DNA of 64,000 nt. Origin: JAVKFY01 sp040223615 (GTDB lineage: Bacteria; Pseudomonadota; Alphaproteobacteria; GCA-2731375). The stretch is taken from assembly GCA_040223615.1 (NCBI GenBank), contig JAVKFY010000051.1, positions 69,924-133,923 on the forward strand, written 5' to 3'. How positions within the stretch are numbered: the stretch's first letter is position 1; each line of letters starts with the position of its first letter. A program made the translations under genes and the position numbers. The notes under the pieces were generated by a model that did not search any database, was not told the origin of the DNA, and saw only the letters and a program-made list of their open reading frames with translations. Positions 25,094 through 34,060 of this stretch are shown here, in pieces.

Positions 25094-28000
25094 CTAGAGA
25101 TCCTGAACGTGCTCCACGCCGCTGATCGCCTTGATCGCGGCGCGAACCGGGGCGGTGGCGCGAATTTCGCGCGGCAGCTCGAGGGTGACTTCCTTGCCGA
25201 CGTCAGCTAGTTGCAGCACCAGCCGGACCGGTCCGCCGCGATGGCCGTTGTGACGCTGCAATTCCTGGAAGATCGAGGGCAGCGGCGCCCGGTCGCGTAC
25301 GAAAATCTCGATGCCGCCGGCATTCTGCGCCGCGACGGCCTCCACCGTGGTCACCGACTGCGCCGTCAGCCGCGCCTCGTCGCCCTCGCCGCGCACGTCG
25401 ACCGAGAATTGCAGCAGCGCACCGGGCTCCAGCAGCTCGCGCTTCTCCGACAGCAGCTCGGCGAACACCGCGATCTCGAACATGCCGGAGGGATCGGAGA
25501 GTTGCACGAAGGCGAAGCGGCTGCCGCGCGCGGATGTGCGTTCCTGCTTGCTCAGCACCGTGCCGGCGAGCTTGAACCGGGTGCCGTCGCGCGCGCGCTG
25601 GCGCATCTCGGCATAGGGCAGCACGCCGGCCTTCTCCAGCGCCGCCTTGTAGGCGTCCAGCGGGTGCGCGGACAGGTAGAAGCCGACCGCATCGAACTCA
25701 TGGCTCAGCTTGTCGGTCAGGCTCCAGGCCGGCACCTCCGGCAGCTTCGGCGGTGGCACCGAGACGCCGCCGTCGCCACCGAACAGGCTCCCCTGGTCCG
25801 AGCCGCGCTCGTTCGCCAGCGCCGCCGCGTAGCGCAGCACCAGGTCGGCGCCCTCAACGAGCTGCGCCCGGTTCGGGTTCAGCGCGTCAAACGCGCCGGC
25901 GCGCACCAGGTTCTCCATCTGGCGCTTGTTCATCTGCTTGTTGTCGAGACGGCCGGCAAAGTCCCACAGGTCGGCGAAGGCGCCGTTGCCGTCGCGCTCG
26001 GCGACCAGCGAACGCATCGCCTCGCGCCCGACATTACGAATGCCGCCCAGCGCGTAGCGGATCGCACCCTGCCCGTCCTTCGCCTCCACCGAGAACTCGA
26101 CGGCCGAGTTGTTGATGTCCGGCGGCAGCAGCTCGATGTCGAGCCGGTCGGCCTCCTGGCGGAACACGTTCAGCTTGTCGGTGTTGTTGATGTCCAGCGT
26201 CATCGCCGCGGCGATGAACTCCACCGGATAGTTCGCCTTGAGATACGCAGTCTGGTAGGCGACCAGGCCATAGCCGGCGGAGTGGGCCTTGTTGAAGCCG
26301 TAGCCGGCGAACTTGTCGACCAGATCGAACACGTAGGTGGCGCGGTCAGCCGCCACGCCGCGTGCCTGCGCGCCCTCGATGAACACGTTGCGCTGCGCGT
26401 CCATTTCCGACTTGATCTTCTTGCCCATGGCGCGCCGCAGCAGGTCGGCCTGACCCAGCGTGAAGCCGGCAAAGACCTGCGCGAGCTGCATCACCTGTTC
26501 CTGGTAGATGATCACGCCGTAGGTGTCGGCGACCACCGGCTCGATGGTCTCGTGCAGGAACTCCGGCTGCTCGCGCTCGTGCTTGCAGGCGACGTACTTC
26601 GGGATGTTCTCCATCGGCCCCGGCCGATAGAGCGCGACCATGGCGATCAGGTCCTCGATGTTGGTCGGCACCGCCTCGCGCAGCAGGTCGCGCATGCCGC
26701 CGCTTTCAAACTGGAACACGCCCACCGCCTCGGCGCGTTGCAGCATCTGGTAGGTTTTCTCGTCGTCGAGCGGCATGGTGTCGAGCGCCACGTCGATGCC
26801 ACGCCGCTTCAGCAACCCGATGCACTTGTCGAGCACGGTCAGCGTCTTCAGGCCGAGGAAGTCGAACTTCACCAGGCCGGCCTGCTCGACCCACTTCATG
26901 TTGAACTGGGTGACCGGCATGTCGGAGCGCGGGTCGCGGTAGAGCGGCACCAACTCGGCCAGCGGCCGGTCGCCGATGACGATGCCGGCCGCGTGTGTCG
27001 AGGCGTGCCGGTACAGGCCCTCCAGCCGCATCGCGATGTCGAACAGCTTGTCGACCTGCTCGTCGTCCTTGCGCGCCTCCTGCAGGCGCGGCTCGCCGTC
27101 GATCGCCTGGGTCAGGCTGACCGGGTTGGCCGGGTTGTTCGGCACCAGCTTGCACAGTCGGTCGATCTGGCCATAGGGCATCCCCAGCACCCGACCGACG
27201 TCGCGCAGCACCGCGCGCGCCTGCAACTTGCCGAAGGTGATGATCTGCGCGACCTGGTCGATGCCGTACTTGTCGCGAACGTACTCGATCACCTCGTCGC
27301 GCCGGTCCTGGCAGAAGTCGATGTCGAAGTCCGGCATCGACACCCGGTCCGGGTTCAGGAAACGCTCGAACAGCAGGTTGAAGCGCAGCGGATCGAGGTC
27401 CGTGATCTGCAACGCCCAGGCAACCACCGAGCCGGCGCCGGAGCCGCGCCCCGGCCCGACCGGGATCGACTGGTGCTTCGCCCACTGGATGAAGTCGGCG
27501 ACGATCAGGAAGTAGCCGGCGAAGCCCATCTCGATGATGACCTTCAGCTCGAATTCCAGTCGCTCGTCGTAGGCCGCGGTGTCCTCGATGCCGGCGCGTT
27601 CCATCCGTCGCGCCAGGCCGTCGGCGGACATCTGGCGCAGCAGCGCGGTCTCGTCGTCGTCGGTGAAGCGCGGCAGGATCGGATCGCGCATCGGCACGCG
27701 ATAGGCGCAGCGCCGGGCGACCACGACCGTATTGGCGATGGCTTCGGGCAGGTCGGCGAAACGCTCGGCCATCTCGCCCGCGGTCTTGAAATAGTGCTCC
27801 GGCGTGACCTTGCGGCGCTTGGTCTCCACCACCGTCGCGCCCTCGGCGATGCACAGCAGCGCGTCGTGCGCCTCGTACATGCCGGGCTCGGCGAAGAAGA
27901 CGTCGTTGGTGGCGACCAGCGGCAGGTCCTGGCCGTAGGCGATGTCGAGCAGGATCGCCTCGGCCATCGGCTCCATCGACCGGCCATGGCGCTGCAACTC

Positions 28001-28522
28001 GATGTAGAGCCGGCCCGGGAACAGCTTCGCCAGTTCGGCCGCCAGCGCCGCCGCCTGGTCCTTCTGTCCGGTCGCCGCCAGCCGGCCCAGCGGTCCGTCC
28101 AGCCCGCCGGACAGCGCGATCAGGCCGCCGCTGTGCGCCGCCAGGTCGTCCCAATTCACGACCGGATCGGAATCCTCGCCCGCCAGATAGGCGTCGGAGA
28201 CCAGCCGCAGCAGGTTGAGATATCCCGGCTCGTCCTGCACCAGCAGCGCGATGCGGTCGTAGGCCGGCGCCGATGCGTTGCGCTTCGGCTCGTCGCCGCG
28301 CCGGGCCAGCCGGATCGAGGCGCCGACGATCGGCTGCACGCCCGCCGCCGTCATCGCCTCGCAGAATTCCAGTGCCCCGAACAGGTTGTCGGTGTCGGTC
28401 AGCGCCAGCGCCGGCATCGCGCAATCGGCGGCGAGCTCAGCCAGTTGCTTGATGTGGATAGCCCCCTCCGCCAGCGAATAGGCGGAATGGCAGCGCAGGT
28501 GGACGAAATCAGCGTGGGGCAT
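25094..28522 (-). CDS. dnaE: DNA polymerase III alpha subunit
   Basis: This 1142-residue replicative polymerase catalytic subunit has, in order: an N-terminal PHP domain (HLRCHSAYSLAEGA, LTDTDNLFG); the C-family polymerase core with GPGRGSGAGSVVAW and the catalytic PDFDIDFCQDRRDEV; the fingers region GYGFNKAHSAGYG; and a C-terminal OB-fold and tau-binding region (FAFVQLSDPSGMFEIAVF). Length matches DnaE1. It stands 144 nt downstream of lolD on the same strand. A 1108-codon plus-strand frame opposite it is a high-GC shadow. Confidence 0.98.
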   Translation of the reverse strand: MPHADFVHLRCHSAYSLAEGAIHIKQLAELAADCAMPALALTDTDNLFGALEFCEAMTAAGVQPIVGASIRLARRGDEPKRNASAPAYDRIALLVQDEPGYLNLLRLVSDAYLAGEDSDPVVNWDDLAAHSGGLIALSGGLDGPLGRLAATGQKDQAAALAAELAKLFPGRLYIELQRHGRSMEPMAEAILLDIAYGQDLPLVATNDVFFAEPGMYEAHDALLCIAEGATVVETKRRKVTPEHYFKTAGEMAERFADLPEAIANTVVVARRCAYRVPMRDPILPRFTDDDETALLRQMSADGLARRMERAGIEDTAAYDERLEFELKVIIEMGFAGYFLIVADFIQWAKHQSIPVGPGRGSGAGSVVAWALQITDLDPLRFNLLFERFLNPDRVSMPDFDIDFCQDRRDEVIEYVRDKYGIDQVAQIITFGKLQARAVLRDVGRVLGMPYGQIDRLCKLVPNNPANPVSLTQAIDGEPRLQEARKDDEQVDKLFDIAMRLEGLYRHASTHAAGIVIGDRPLAELVPLYRDPRSDMPVTQFNMKWVEQAGLVKFDFLGLKTLTVLDKCIGLLKRRGIDVALDTMPLDDEKTYQMLQRAEAVGVFQFESGGMRDLLREAVPTNIEDLIAMVALYRPGPMENIPKYVACKHEREQPEFLHETIEPVVADTYGVIIYQEQVMQLAQVFAGFTLGQADLLRRAMGKKIKSEMDAQRNVFIEGAQARGVAADRATYVFDLVDKFAGYGFNKAHSAGYGLVAYQTAYLKANYPVEFIAAAMTLDINNTDKLNVFRQEADRLDIELLPPDINNSAVEFSVEAKDGQGAIRYALGGIRNVGREAMRSLVAERDGNGAFADLWDFAGRLDNKQMNKRQMENLVRAGAFDALNPNRAQLVEGADLVLRYAAALANERGSDQGSLFGGDGGVSVPPPKLPEVPAWSLTDKLSHEFDAVGFYLSAHPLDAYKAALEKAGVLPYAEMRQRARDGTRFKLAGTVLSKQERTSARGSRFAFVQLSDPSGMFEIAVFAELLSEKRELLEPGALLQFSVDVRGEGDEARLTAQSVTTVEAVAAQNAGGIEIFVRDRAPLPSIFQELQRHNGHRGGPVRLVLQLADVGKEVTLELPREIRATAPVRAAIKAISGVEHVQDL

Positions 28523-28565
28523 GGCCGGAGTTTCTGATGATTCGGGTGCCGGAGTCTCGCGCGAA

Positions 28566-28601
28566 CCCGTAGCCTGGATGCAGCGTCAGCGTGATCCGGG
28601 A
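28566..28601. repeat. REP-like imperfect palindrome in the lolD-dnaE gap
   Basis: The segment CCCGTAGCCTGGATG followed by CAGCGTGATCCGGGA resembles the short palindromes with GTAGCC(C/T)GGAT and ATCCGGG arms that are scattered between genes in many proteobacteria. The outer arms CCTGGAT and ATCCGGG can pair. Only one copy occurs in this window, so repetitiveness is inferred from general knowledge. Confidence 0.4.
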
Positions 28602-28666
28602 GCGCCGCCGCCAAGTCACTGGTATGCCCGGAATTCGCTGCACAGCATCCGGCCTACCTCGACCGC

Positions 28667-29359
28667 CTACCCCGCCACCAACACCCCATCGACCAGCCGC
28701 ACGGTGCGGTCCATGCGGGCTGCGAGCGCGTCGTTGTGAGTGGCGATCAGGGCCGCCACGCCCTGCCCGCGCGCCAGCTCCACCAGTTCGGCGAACACCA
28801 CGTCGGCGGTCGCCTGATCGAGGTTGCCGGTCGGCTCGTCGGCCAGCAGCACGCGCGGTCGGTTGGCGATGGCGCGGGCGATGGCAACGCGCTGCTGTTC
28901 GCCGCCGGAAAGCTGCGCCGGGCGGTGGCTCTGGCGCTGCTCGATGCCGAGCGTGGTCAGCAGGTCGAGCGCCCGCGTCGTCGCCGCGCCGGCGCCGATG
29001 CCGGCGATACGCATCGGCATCATCACGTTCTCGATCGCGGTGAACTCGGGCAGCAGGTGGTGGAACTGGTAGACGAAGCCGATGGCGTCGCGGCGCAAGG
29101 CGGTGCGCTCGCCGTCCCCCAGCTTGCCGCAGGCCCGGGTGCCGATCCACACCTCGCCCTCGCTCGGCGGCTCCAGCAGGCCCGCAATCTGCAGCAAGGT
29201 GGACTTGCCGCTGCCCGACGGGCCGACCAGCGCCACCAGTTCGCCCGCCGGCAGCGTGAAGTCGACGCCGCGCAGGATCTCCAGCCAGCCCTCGCCTTGC
29301 GGGAAGCGGCGCTTGACCTGGTCGAGACGCAGCGCCCAGTCGCCAGCCGGCTCACTCAT
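28667..29359 (-). CDS. lolD: Lipoprotein-releasing ABC transporter ATP-binding protein
   Basis: This 230-residue ABC ATPase has Walker A GPSGSGKSTLL, signature LSGGEQQRVAIARAI, Walker B VLLADEPTGNLD and the H-loop ATHND. Its permease partner lies directly upstream with an 8 nt overlap, which marks it as LolD, powering release of outer-membrane lipoproteins from the inner membrane. The MacB/FtsE-type sequence class fits. Confidence 0.94.
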   Translation of the reverse strand: MSEPAGDWALRLDQVKRRFPQGEGWLEILRGVDFTLPAGELVALVGPSGSGKSTLLQIAGLLEPPSEGEVWIGTRACGKLGDGERTALRRDAIGFVYQFHHLLPEFTAIENVMMPMRIAGIGAGAATTRALDLLTTLGIEQRQSHRPAQLSGGEQQRVAIARAIANRPRVLLADEPTGNLDQATADVVFAELVELARGQGVAALIATHNDALAARMDRTVRLVDGVLVAG

Positions 29360-30596
29360 AGCGCAGCATCTCGACCGGATCGAGCCGGGCCGCGCGCCAC
29401 GCCGGGTAGATCGTCGCCGCCAGCGACAGGCCCAGCGCCATCGCCACCACCGCGACCACCTCGGTCGGATCGACCACGGCTGGAATCTGCGACAGAAAAC
29501 GGATTTCCGGCGACCACAGCTCGGTCCCCGACAGGCTCTCCAGCCACAGCCGGATACGGTCGATATTGGCGCAGAACACCATCCCCAGCGCGAAGCCGGC
29601 CGCGGTACCGATCACGCCGATGGCGGTGCCGGCGATCAGGAACACGCGCAGCACCGCGCCGCGCGTCGCCCCCATGGTGCGCAGGATGGCGATGCCCTTG
29701 CCCTTGTCGTTCACCAGCATGATCAGGCCGGAGATGATGTTGAACGCGGCGACCAGGATGATCAGCGTCAGGATCAGGAACATCACGTTGCGCTCGACCT
29801 GCAGCGCGCTGAAGAAGTGCGAGTTGAGCTGCTGCCAGTCGACCACCCGGCCGGCCCCGCCGATGGCGCGGAACAGCGGCAGACGCAGCGCCGCGACGTC
29901 GTCGGGATCGTCGATCTCCAGCTCCACCCCGCTGACCGCGTCGCCGAGCCGGAAGTAGGTCTGCGCCGCCGCCAGCGGCATGAAGATGTAGCTGCTGTCG
30001 TACTCGTACATGCCGACTTCGAAGGTGCCGACCACCTGGTAGGCCTTGCCGCGCGGCACCGACCCGAACGCCGTCGTGGTCGTCTGCGGCGAGATCAGGG
30101 TAATCGCGTCGCCGACCTGCAACCCCATCTTGGCCGCCAGCCGGGTGCCGATCAGCACTGCGTGGCGGCCCTCGAAATCGTCCAGCGAGCCGCTCTTGAT
30201 GTTGTCGGCGATGATCGCGCGGGCCTTCAGGTCGGCCGGCCGGGTGCCGCGTACCAACGCGCCCGACGCGGCGCCGTTGGCGGTCGCCATCACCTGGCCC
30301 TCGACCAGCGGCCGCGCGACCGCGACGCCCGCGACGGCGCGCAGCTTGCCGGCGACGGTATCGAAGTCGCTCAGCGGTCCGGCGATGCCCTGCACCACCA
30401 CGTGACCGTTGAGCCCCAGGATGCGGCCCAGCAGCTCGGCGCGAAAGCCGTTCATCACGCTCATCACGATGATCAGCGTGGCAACGCCCAGCGCGATGCC
30501 GAGCAGCGAAAACCAGGCGATCACCGAGATGAAGCCGTCGCGCCGGCGCGTGCGCAGGTAGCGCGCCGCCAGCAGCCACTCGAACCGGGCAAACAC
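29352..30596 (-). CDS. lolC: Lipoprotein-releasing ABC transporter permease (LolC/LolE family)
   Basis: This 414-residue permease has one N-terminal transmembrane helix (about 24-46), a large periplasmic MacB-like domain (about 50-265), then three transmembrane helices with the FtsX-type core (NIISGLIMLVNDKGKGIAILRTMGA). Only one permease gene is present, so the complex is probably a homodimer of a LolC/E-type (LolF-like) subunit. It is 4 nt after proS and overlaps lolD by 8 nt. The symbol is a family-level label. Confidence 0.9.
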   Translation of the reverse strand: MFARFEWLLAARYLRTRRRDGFISVIAWFSLLGIALGVATLIIVMSVMNGFRAELLGRILGLNGHVVVQGIAGPLSDFDTVAGKLRAVAGVAVARPLVEGQVMATANGAASGALVRGTRPADLKARAIIADNIKSGSLDDFEGRHAVLIGTRLAAKMGLQVGDAITLISPQTTTTAFGSVPRGKAYQVVGTFEVGMYEYDSSYIFMPLAAAQTYFRLGDAVSGVELEIDDPDDVAALRLPLFRAIGGAGRVVDWQQLNSHFFSALQVERNVMFLILTLIILVAAFNIISGLIMLVNDKGKGIAILRTMGATRGAVLRVFLIAGTAIGVIGTAAGFALGMVFCANIDRIRLWLESLSGTELWSPEIRFLSQIPAVVDPTEVVAVVAMALGLSLAATIYPAWRAARLDPVEMLRYE

Positions 30597-30600
30597 CGGC

Positions 30601-31917
30601 TCAGCCGGCGAGCTTGGTGACCGCGGTGTCCAGCGGCAGTTCCAGCCGCTCGCCGGTGGCCCGCCGCTTCAGCTCCACCGTGCCGGCCTTGGCGCCGCGC
30701 GGCCCGACGATCGCCTGCCAGGGCAGGCCGATCAGGTCCATGGTGGCAAACTTCGCACCTGCCCGATCCTCGGTGTCGTCGACCAGCACGTCCCTGCCCG
30801 CCGCGTTGAGCTTGGCCTCCAGGTCGGCGACCAGGGCATCGCAGGTATGGTCACCCGGCTTCAGGTTGACGATGCCGACGTCGAACGGCGCCACCGCATC
30901 GGGCCAGACGATGCCGGCCTCGTCGTGACTGGCCTCGATGATGCCACCGACCAGCCGGCTGACGCCGACACCGTAGGAGCCCATCTCGACCGGGATCTCG
31001 TTGCCCTCGGGGCCGACCACGGTCGCGTCCAGCGGCTTGGAATACTTGGTGCCGAAATAGAAGATGTGGCCGACCTCGATGCCGCGCGTCACCAGCCGCT
31101 TGTCGGCCGGCACCTCGGCCTCGAAGCGGGCGGCATCGTGCTTCTCGTCGGTGGCGGCGTATTTCGCCGTCCAGCCGGCGATGAACTCCGACAGATCGGA
31201 GTCGTACGCGACATCCGCATCGACCGCCTGGTCGAGGTAGTCGGCGTGGCAGAACACCTCGCTCTCGCCGGTCTCCGCCAGGATGATGAATTCGTGGCTC
31301 ATGTCGCCGCCGATCGGACCGCTGTCGGCCGCCATCGGGATCGCCTTCAGGCCCATGCGCGCGAAGGTGCGCAGGTAGGCGACGAACATCTTGTTGTAGG
31401 ACCGTCGCGCGCCCTCGAAATCGAGGTCGAAGGAGTAGTTGTCCTTCATCAGGAACTCACGCCCGCGCATCACGCCGAAGCGCGGCCGCACCTCGTCCCG
31501 GAACTTCCACTGGATGTGATACATGTTCAGCGGCAGGTCGCGATAGCTGCGCACACCGGACTTGAAGATGTCGGTGATCACCTCCTCGTTGGTCGGCCCG
31601 TACAGCATGTCGCGGTCGTGCCGGTCGCGAATCCGCAGCATCTCCTTGCCGTAGTCGTCGTAGCGGCCCGACTCGCGCCACAGGTCGGCCGACTGGATCG
31701 TCGGCATCAGCACTTCCTGGGCGCCGGCCGCATTCTGCTCCTCGCGCACGATCTGCTCGATCTTCTTCAACACCCGCAGGCCCATCGGCAGCCAGGCGTA
31801 GATGCCGGCCGCGGTCTGGCGCACCATGCCGGCGCGCAGCATCAGCCGGTGCGAAACGATCTGCGCCTCGGCCGGGTTTTCCTTCAGGACCGGCAGGAAG
31901 TACTGCGACAGCTTCAT
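30601..31917 (-). CDS. proS: Prolyl-tRNA synthetase (short form)
   Basis: This 438-residue class II synthetase lacks the editing insertion of the 570-residue E. coli enzyme, as is usual in alphaproteobacteria. Motif 2 region is FRDEVRPRFGVMRGREFLMKD-like (split around RFGVMRGREF), motif 3 is GSYGVGVSRLVG, and an anticodon-binding domain fills the last 100 residues. The ATG at 31917 (MKLSQYFLPVLKENP) is the homologous start; a 27-residue upstream extension is not real. It heads the proS-lolC-lolD unit, 34 nt downstream of a small exported-protein gene. Confidence 0.96.
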   Translation of the reverse strand: MKLSQYFLPVLKENPAEAQIVSHRLMLRAGMVRQTAAGIYAWLPMGLRVLKKIEQIVREEQNAAGAQEVLMPTIQSADLWRESGRYDDYGKEMLRIRDRHDRDMLYGPTNEEVITDIFKSGVRSYRDLPLNMYHIQWKFRDEVRPRFGVMRGREFLMKDNYSFDLDFEGARRSYNKMFVAYLRTFARMGLKAIPMAADSGPIGGDMSHEFIILAETGESEVFCHADYLDQAVDADVAYDSDLSEFIAGWTAKYAATDEKHDAARFEAEVPADKRLVTRGIEVGHIFYFGTKYSKPLDATVVGPEGNEIPVEMGSYGVGVSRLVGGIIEASHDEAGIVWPDAVAPFDVGIVNLKPGDHTCDALVADLEAKLNAAGRDVLVDDTEDRAGAKFATMDLIGLPWQAIVGPRGAKAGTVELKRRATGERLELPLDTAVTKLAG

Positions 31918-31951
31918 CGGGGCCTTGCCCTTTCGGGTTGCTGGAAGGCCC

Positions 31952-32368
31952 CTATTTAGGCGCTGGCTTGAGGGCTGGCAACGGCGGCAGGCCTTCACGG
32001 TCGCGGCAGTAGGCGACGACAGCCGCCTGGTCGGCCGCGATCAGTTGCCGCCCATCGAGCCACAGCGCGCCGCTGGCCAGGTCGTATTCGAGTTCGCCGA
32101 TCAGGACATCGGCATCGTCGACGCGTCGCGCGCGGCCGCTACGGAACTGCGAGACGGGCAGCGCCAGGTCGAGCTGGACCCGCTGTCCCTGCAGTATCTG
32201 GGGCTGCGCGTTGAGGTCGGCCGGCACCACCGGGCGGCCGTGCACGTCGACACCGGGCTTGTAGGCGACGTCGGCCGCCGGCGCGTGACGCACCAGCCAG
32301 GCGCAACCCGGCGCCGCCGCCGCCGGCGCGGTCGACACGATCAGGATCAGGAGAACGAGGCGCCACAT
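31952..32368 (-). CDS. Small exported protein of unknown function
   Basis: This 138-residue protein has a signal peptide (VLLILIVSTAPAAAAPG, cleavage near 19). The mature part has two cysteines (GCAWLV, YCRDREG) that could bond in the periplasm, and a central VDVHGRPVVPADLN / LDLALPVSQF region. It looks like a conserved hypothetical of alphaproteobacteria found beside proS. It begins only about 30 nt downstream of the strong terminator at 32401-32428, so a separate promoter must lie inside or beside that hairpin, or it depends on readthrough. The role is unknown. Confidence 0.65.
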   Translation of the reverse strand: MWRLVLLILIVSTAPAAAAPGCAWLVRHAPAADVAYKPGVDVHGRPVVPADLNAQPQILQGQRVQLDLALPVSQFRSGRARRVDDADVLIGELEYDLASGALWLDGRQLIAADQAAVVAYCRDREGLPPLPALKPAPK

Positions 32369-32400
32369 GGGCCGAGCCTAGACGCCATCGGTTAAGCAAG

Positions 32401-32428
32401 AAAAAAGGGCCGTCCCGAAGGACGGCCC
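32401..32428 (-). terminator. Strong intrinsic terminator (UUCG tetraloop)
   Basis: On the minus strand, GGGCCGTCC and GGACGGCCC form a perfect 9-bp stem closed by a TTCG tetraloop and followed by six T. It ends transcription coming from mgtE, or from the small RNA proposed immediately upstream. Confidence 0.9.
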
Positions 32429-32487
32429 GTAAGTTTTGGGAGGAAACGCCATCAAGCGTGCGTCGATGACAGAAGCCATCCAACGCA
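32401..32487 (-). ncRNA. Candidate trans-acting small RNA with anti-Shine-Dalgarno loop
   Basis: The minus strand here has three modules. First comes a hairpin at 32487-32459, with stem TGCGT/ACGCA extended by GATG/CATC. An unpaired stretch containing TTTCCTCCC follows (about 32449-32438), and then the UUCG-capped terminator. A weak promoter, TTGCGT-17 nt-CAGATT at 32521-32493, would start RNA at the base of the first hairpin. Unpaired CCUCC motifs that can mask ribosome-binding sites are common in alphaproteobacterial small RNAs. It could instead be the long 3' end of the mgtE mRNA. No named family is claimed. Confidence 0.42.
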
Positions 32488-32652
32488 TCTCGAATCTGAA
32501 TGCTGCAACGCACAAACGCAAGTGCAAAAATGCGCTCGCGCGAGATTTTTTCGAAATTGATGAGTTATGTCAGTATGTTAAGCGCAACAAATGAGCGTTT
32601 GCACATAATTTCATCACGCTCAAGGGCTATGCAGTCCTTCGCACTTGCGAAA

Positions 32653-34038
32653 TCACAGCAGGAACAGCGCCGCCAAGCCGAGGAAGGCGAAGAAGCCGAT
32701 CACGTCGGTCACGGTGGTCAGGAACACCGCCGCCGACACCGCCGGGTCAATGTTGAACCGCTCCAGGGTAAGCGGAATCAGCGTGCCCGCGAGCCCGGCG
32801 ACCAGCAGGTTTACAACCATCGCCGCGCCGATCACCGCCGCCAGCCCGACGTCCTGGAACCAGACGAAGCAGATCGCCGCCATCAGCACCGCGAACATCA
32901 CCCCGTTGAGGCCGCCGACCGCGACTTCCTTGATGAAAAAACGCACCGCGTTCGCTGTTGTCAGTTCGTGCGTGGCCAGGGCCCGCACCGCCACCGTCAC
33001 CGTCTGGGTGCCGGCATTGCCGCCCATCGAGGCCACGATCGGCATCAGCACGGCCAGCGCCACCAGTTGCTCGATGGTCGCGTCGAAGGCGGCGATCACG
33101 AACGACGCCAGGATCGCCGTGCACAGGTTCATCGCCAGCCAGACGAAGCGCGTGCGCGTGGTACGCAGGGTGTTGGCGTACAGATCGGTCTCGCCGCCGC
33201 CCAGGCCGGACAGGCGCATCAGATCCTCTTCCGCCTCCTCCTCGACCACGTCGGTGATGTCGTCGAAGGTGATCACGCCGATCATGCGGCCGGCCTGGTC
33301 GACCACCGGCGCCGACGTCAGCCGGTATTGCTGGAACTGGAAGGCGACCTCCTCCTGGTCCAGGTCGAGCGGGATCGGGCGCACCTCGGTCTCGACGATG
33401 TCGCGCACGATCACCGGCCGCATCTGCCGCAGCAGCCGGTTCAGCGGCACCTGGCCCAGCGGCCGGAAGCGCGGGTCGACCACGAAGATCTCGTAGAAGT
33501 CGTCCGGCAGGTCGGTGGTCTCGCGGCAGTAGTCGATCACCTGGCCGACCGTCCAGAAGGCCGGCACGGCGATGAACTCGCGCTGCATCAGCCGCGCCGC
33601 GCTCTCCTCCGGGAAAGCCAGCGCGGCCTCGACCGCGGCCCGATCCGGCGGCGGCAACACCGCCAGCACCTGGTCGTGGCGCTCCTCGTCCAGATACTCC
33701 AGCACCACGATGGCATCGTCGGTGTCGAGCGCCGACACCGCGGCCGCGATCCGCCCCGGCGTCAGCTGCTCGAGCACGTCGGTCAGCACCTCGTACTCGA
33801 GCTCCGGCAGCACCGTCGGGTCGAGCTGGTCGCCCAGCAGGTCGATCAACTGGGCGCGCCGGTCGCGCGGCAGGATATCGATCAGGTCGGCGAGGTCGGC
33901 GACATGCAGCTCGTCGACCAGCCCGTGCACGGCGGCCGGATCGTCGGCCTGCAGTGCCGCCGACACCTCGCGCACCAGCGCGCGGTCGACCACCTCGTCG
34001 GCGTCGGTCCGGCTGTCGCTGTTCTCCGTTTGCGTCAT
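32653..34038 (-). CDS. mgtE: Magnesium transporter MgtE
   Basis: This 461-residue Mg2+ channel has a superhelical N domain (about 20-140), two CBS domains (about 145-270) that sense cytosolic Mg2+, a connecting helix, then five transmembrane helices. The pore motif PIVASMGGNAGTQT and FLTTVTDVIGFFAFLG are present. The leader is only 22 nt after maeB, so the two are probably co-transcribed. A strong terminator lies 225 nt downstream. Confidence 0.96.
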   Translation of the reverse strand: MTQTENSDSRTDADEVVDRALVREVSAALQADDPAAVHGLVDELHVADLADLIDILPRDRRAQLIDLLGDQLDPTVLPELEYEVLTDVLEQLTPGRIAAAVSALDTDDAIVVLEYLDEERHDQVLAVLPPPDRAAVEAALAFPEESAARLMQREFIAVPAFWTVGQVIDYCRETTDLPDDFYEIFVVDPRFRPLGQVPLNRLLRQMRPVIVRDIVETEVRPIPLDLDQEEVAFQFQQYRLTSAPVVDQAGRMIGVITFDDITDVVEEEAEEDLMRLSGLGGGETDLYANTLRTTRTRFVWLAMNLCTAILASFVIAAFDATIEQLVALAVLMPIVASMGGNAGTQTVTVAVRALATHELTTANAVRFFIKEVAVGGLNGVMFAVLMAAICFVWFQDVGLAAVIGAAMVVNLLVAGLAGTLIPLTLERFNIDPAVSAAVFLTTVTDVIGFFAFLGLAALFLL

Positions 34039-34060
34039 CGCCGGCCCGCGCGAATGTGCC

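Noticed and set aside
25211..28537. 1108-codon open frame on the plus strand opposite dnaE
   Set aside because: High GC keeps the antisense frame open. It is His/Arg/Gln-rich with no domain, and dnaE on the other strand is complete.
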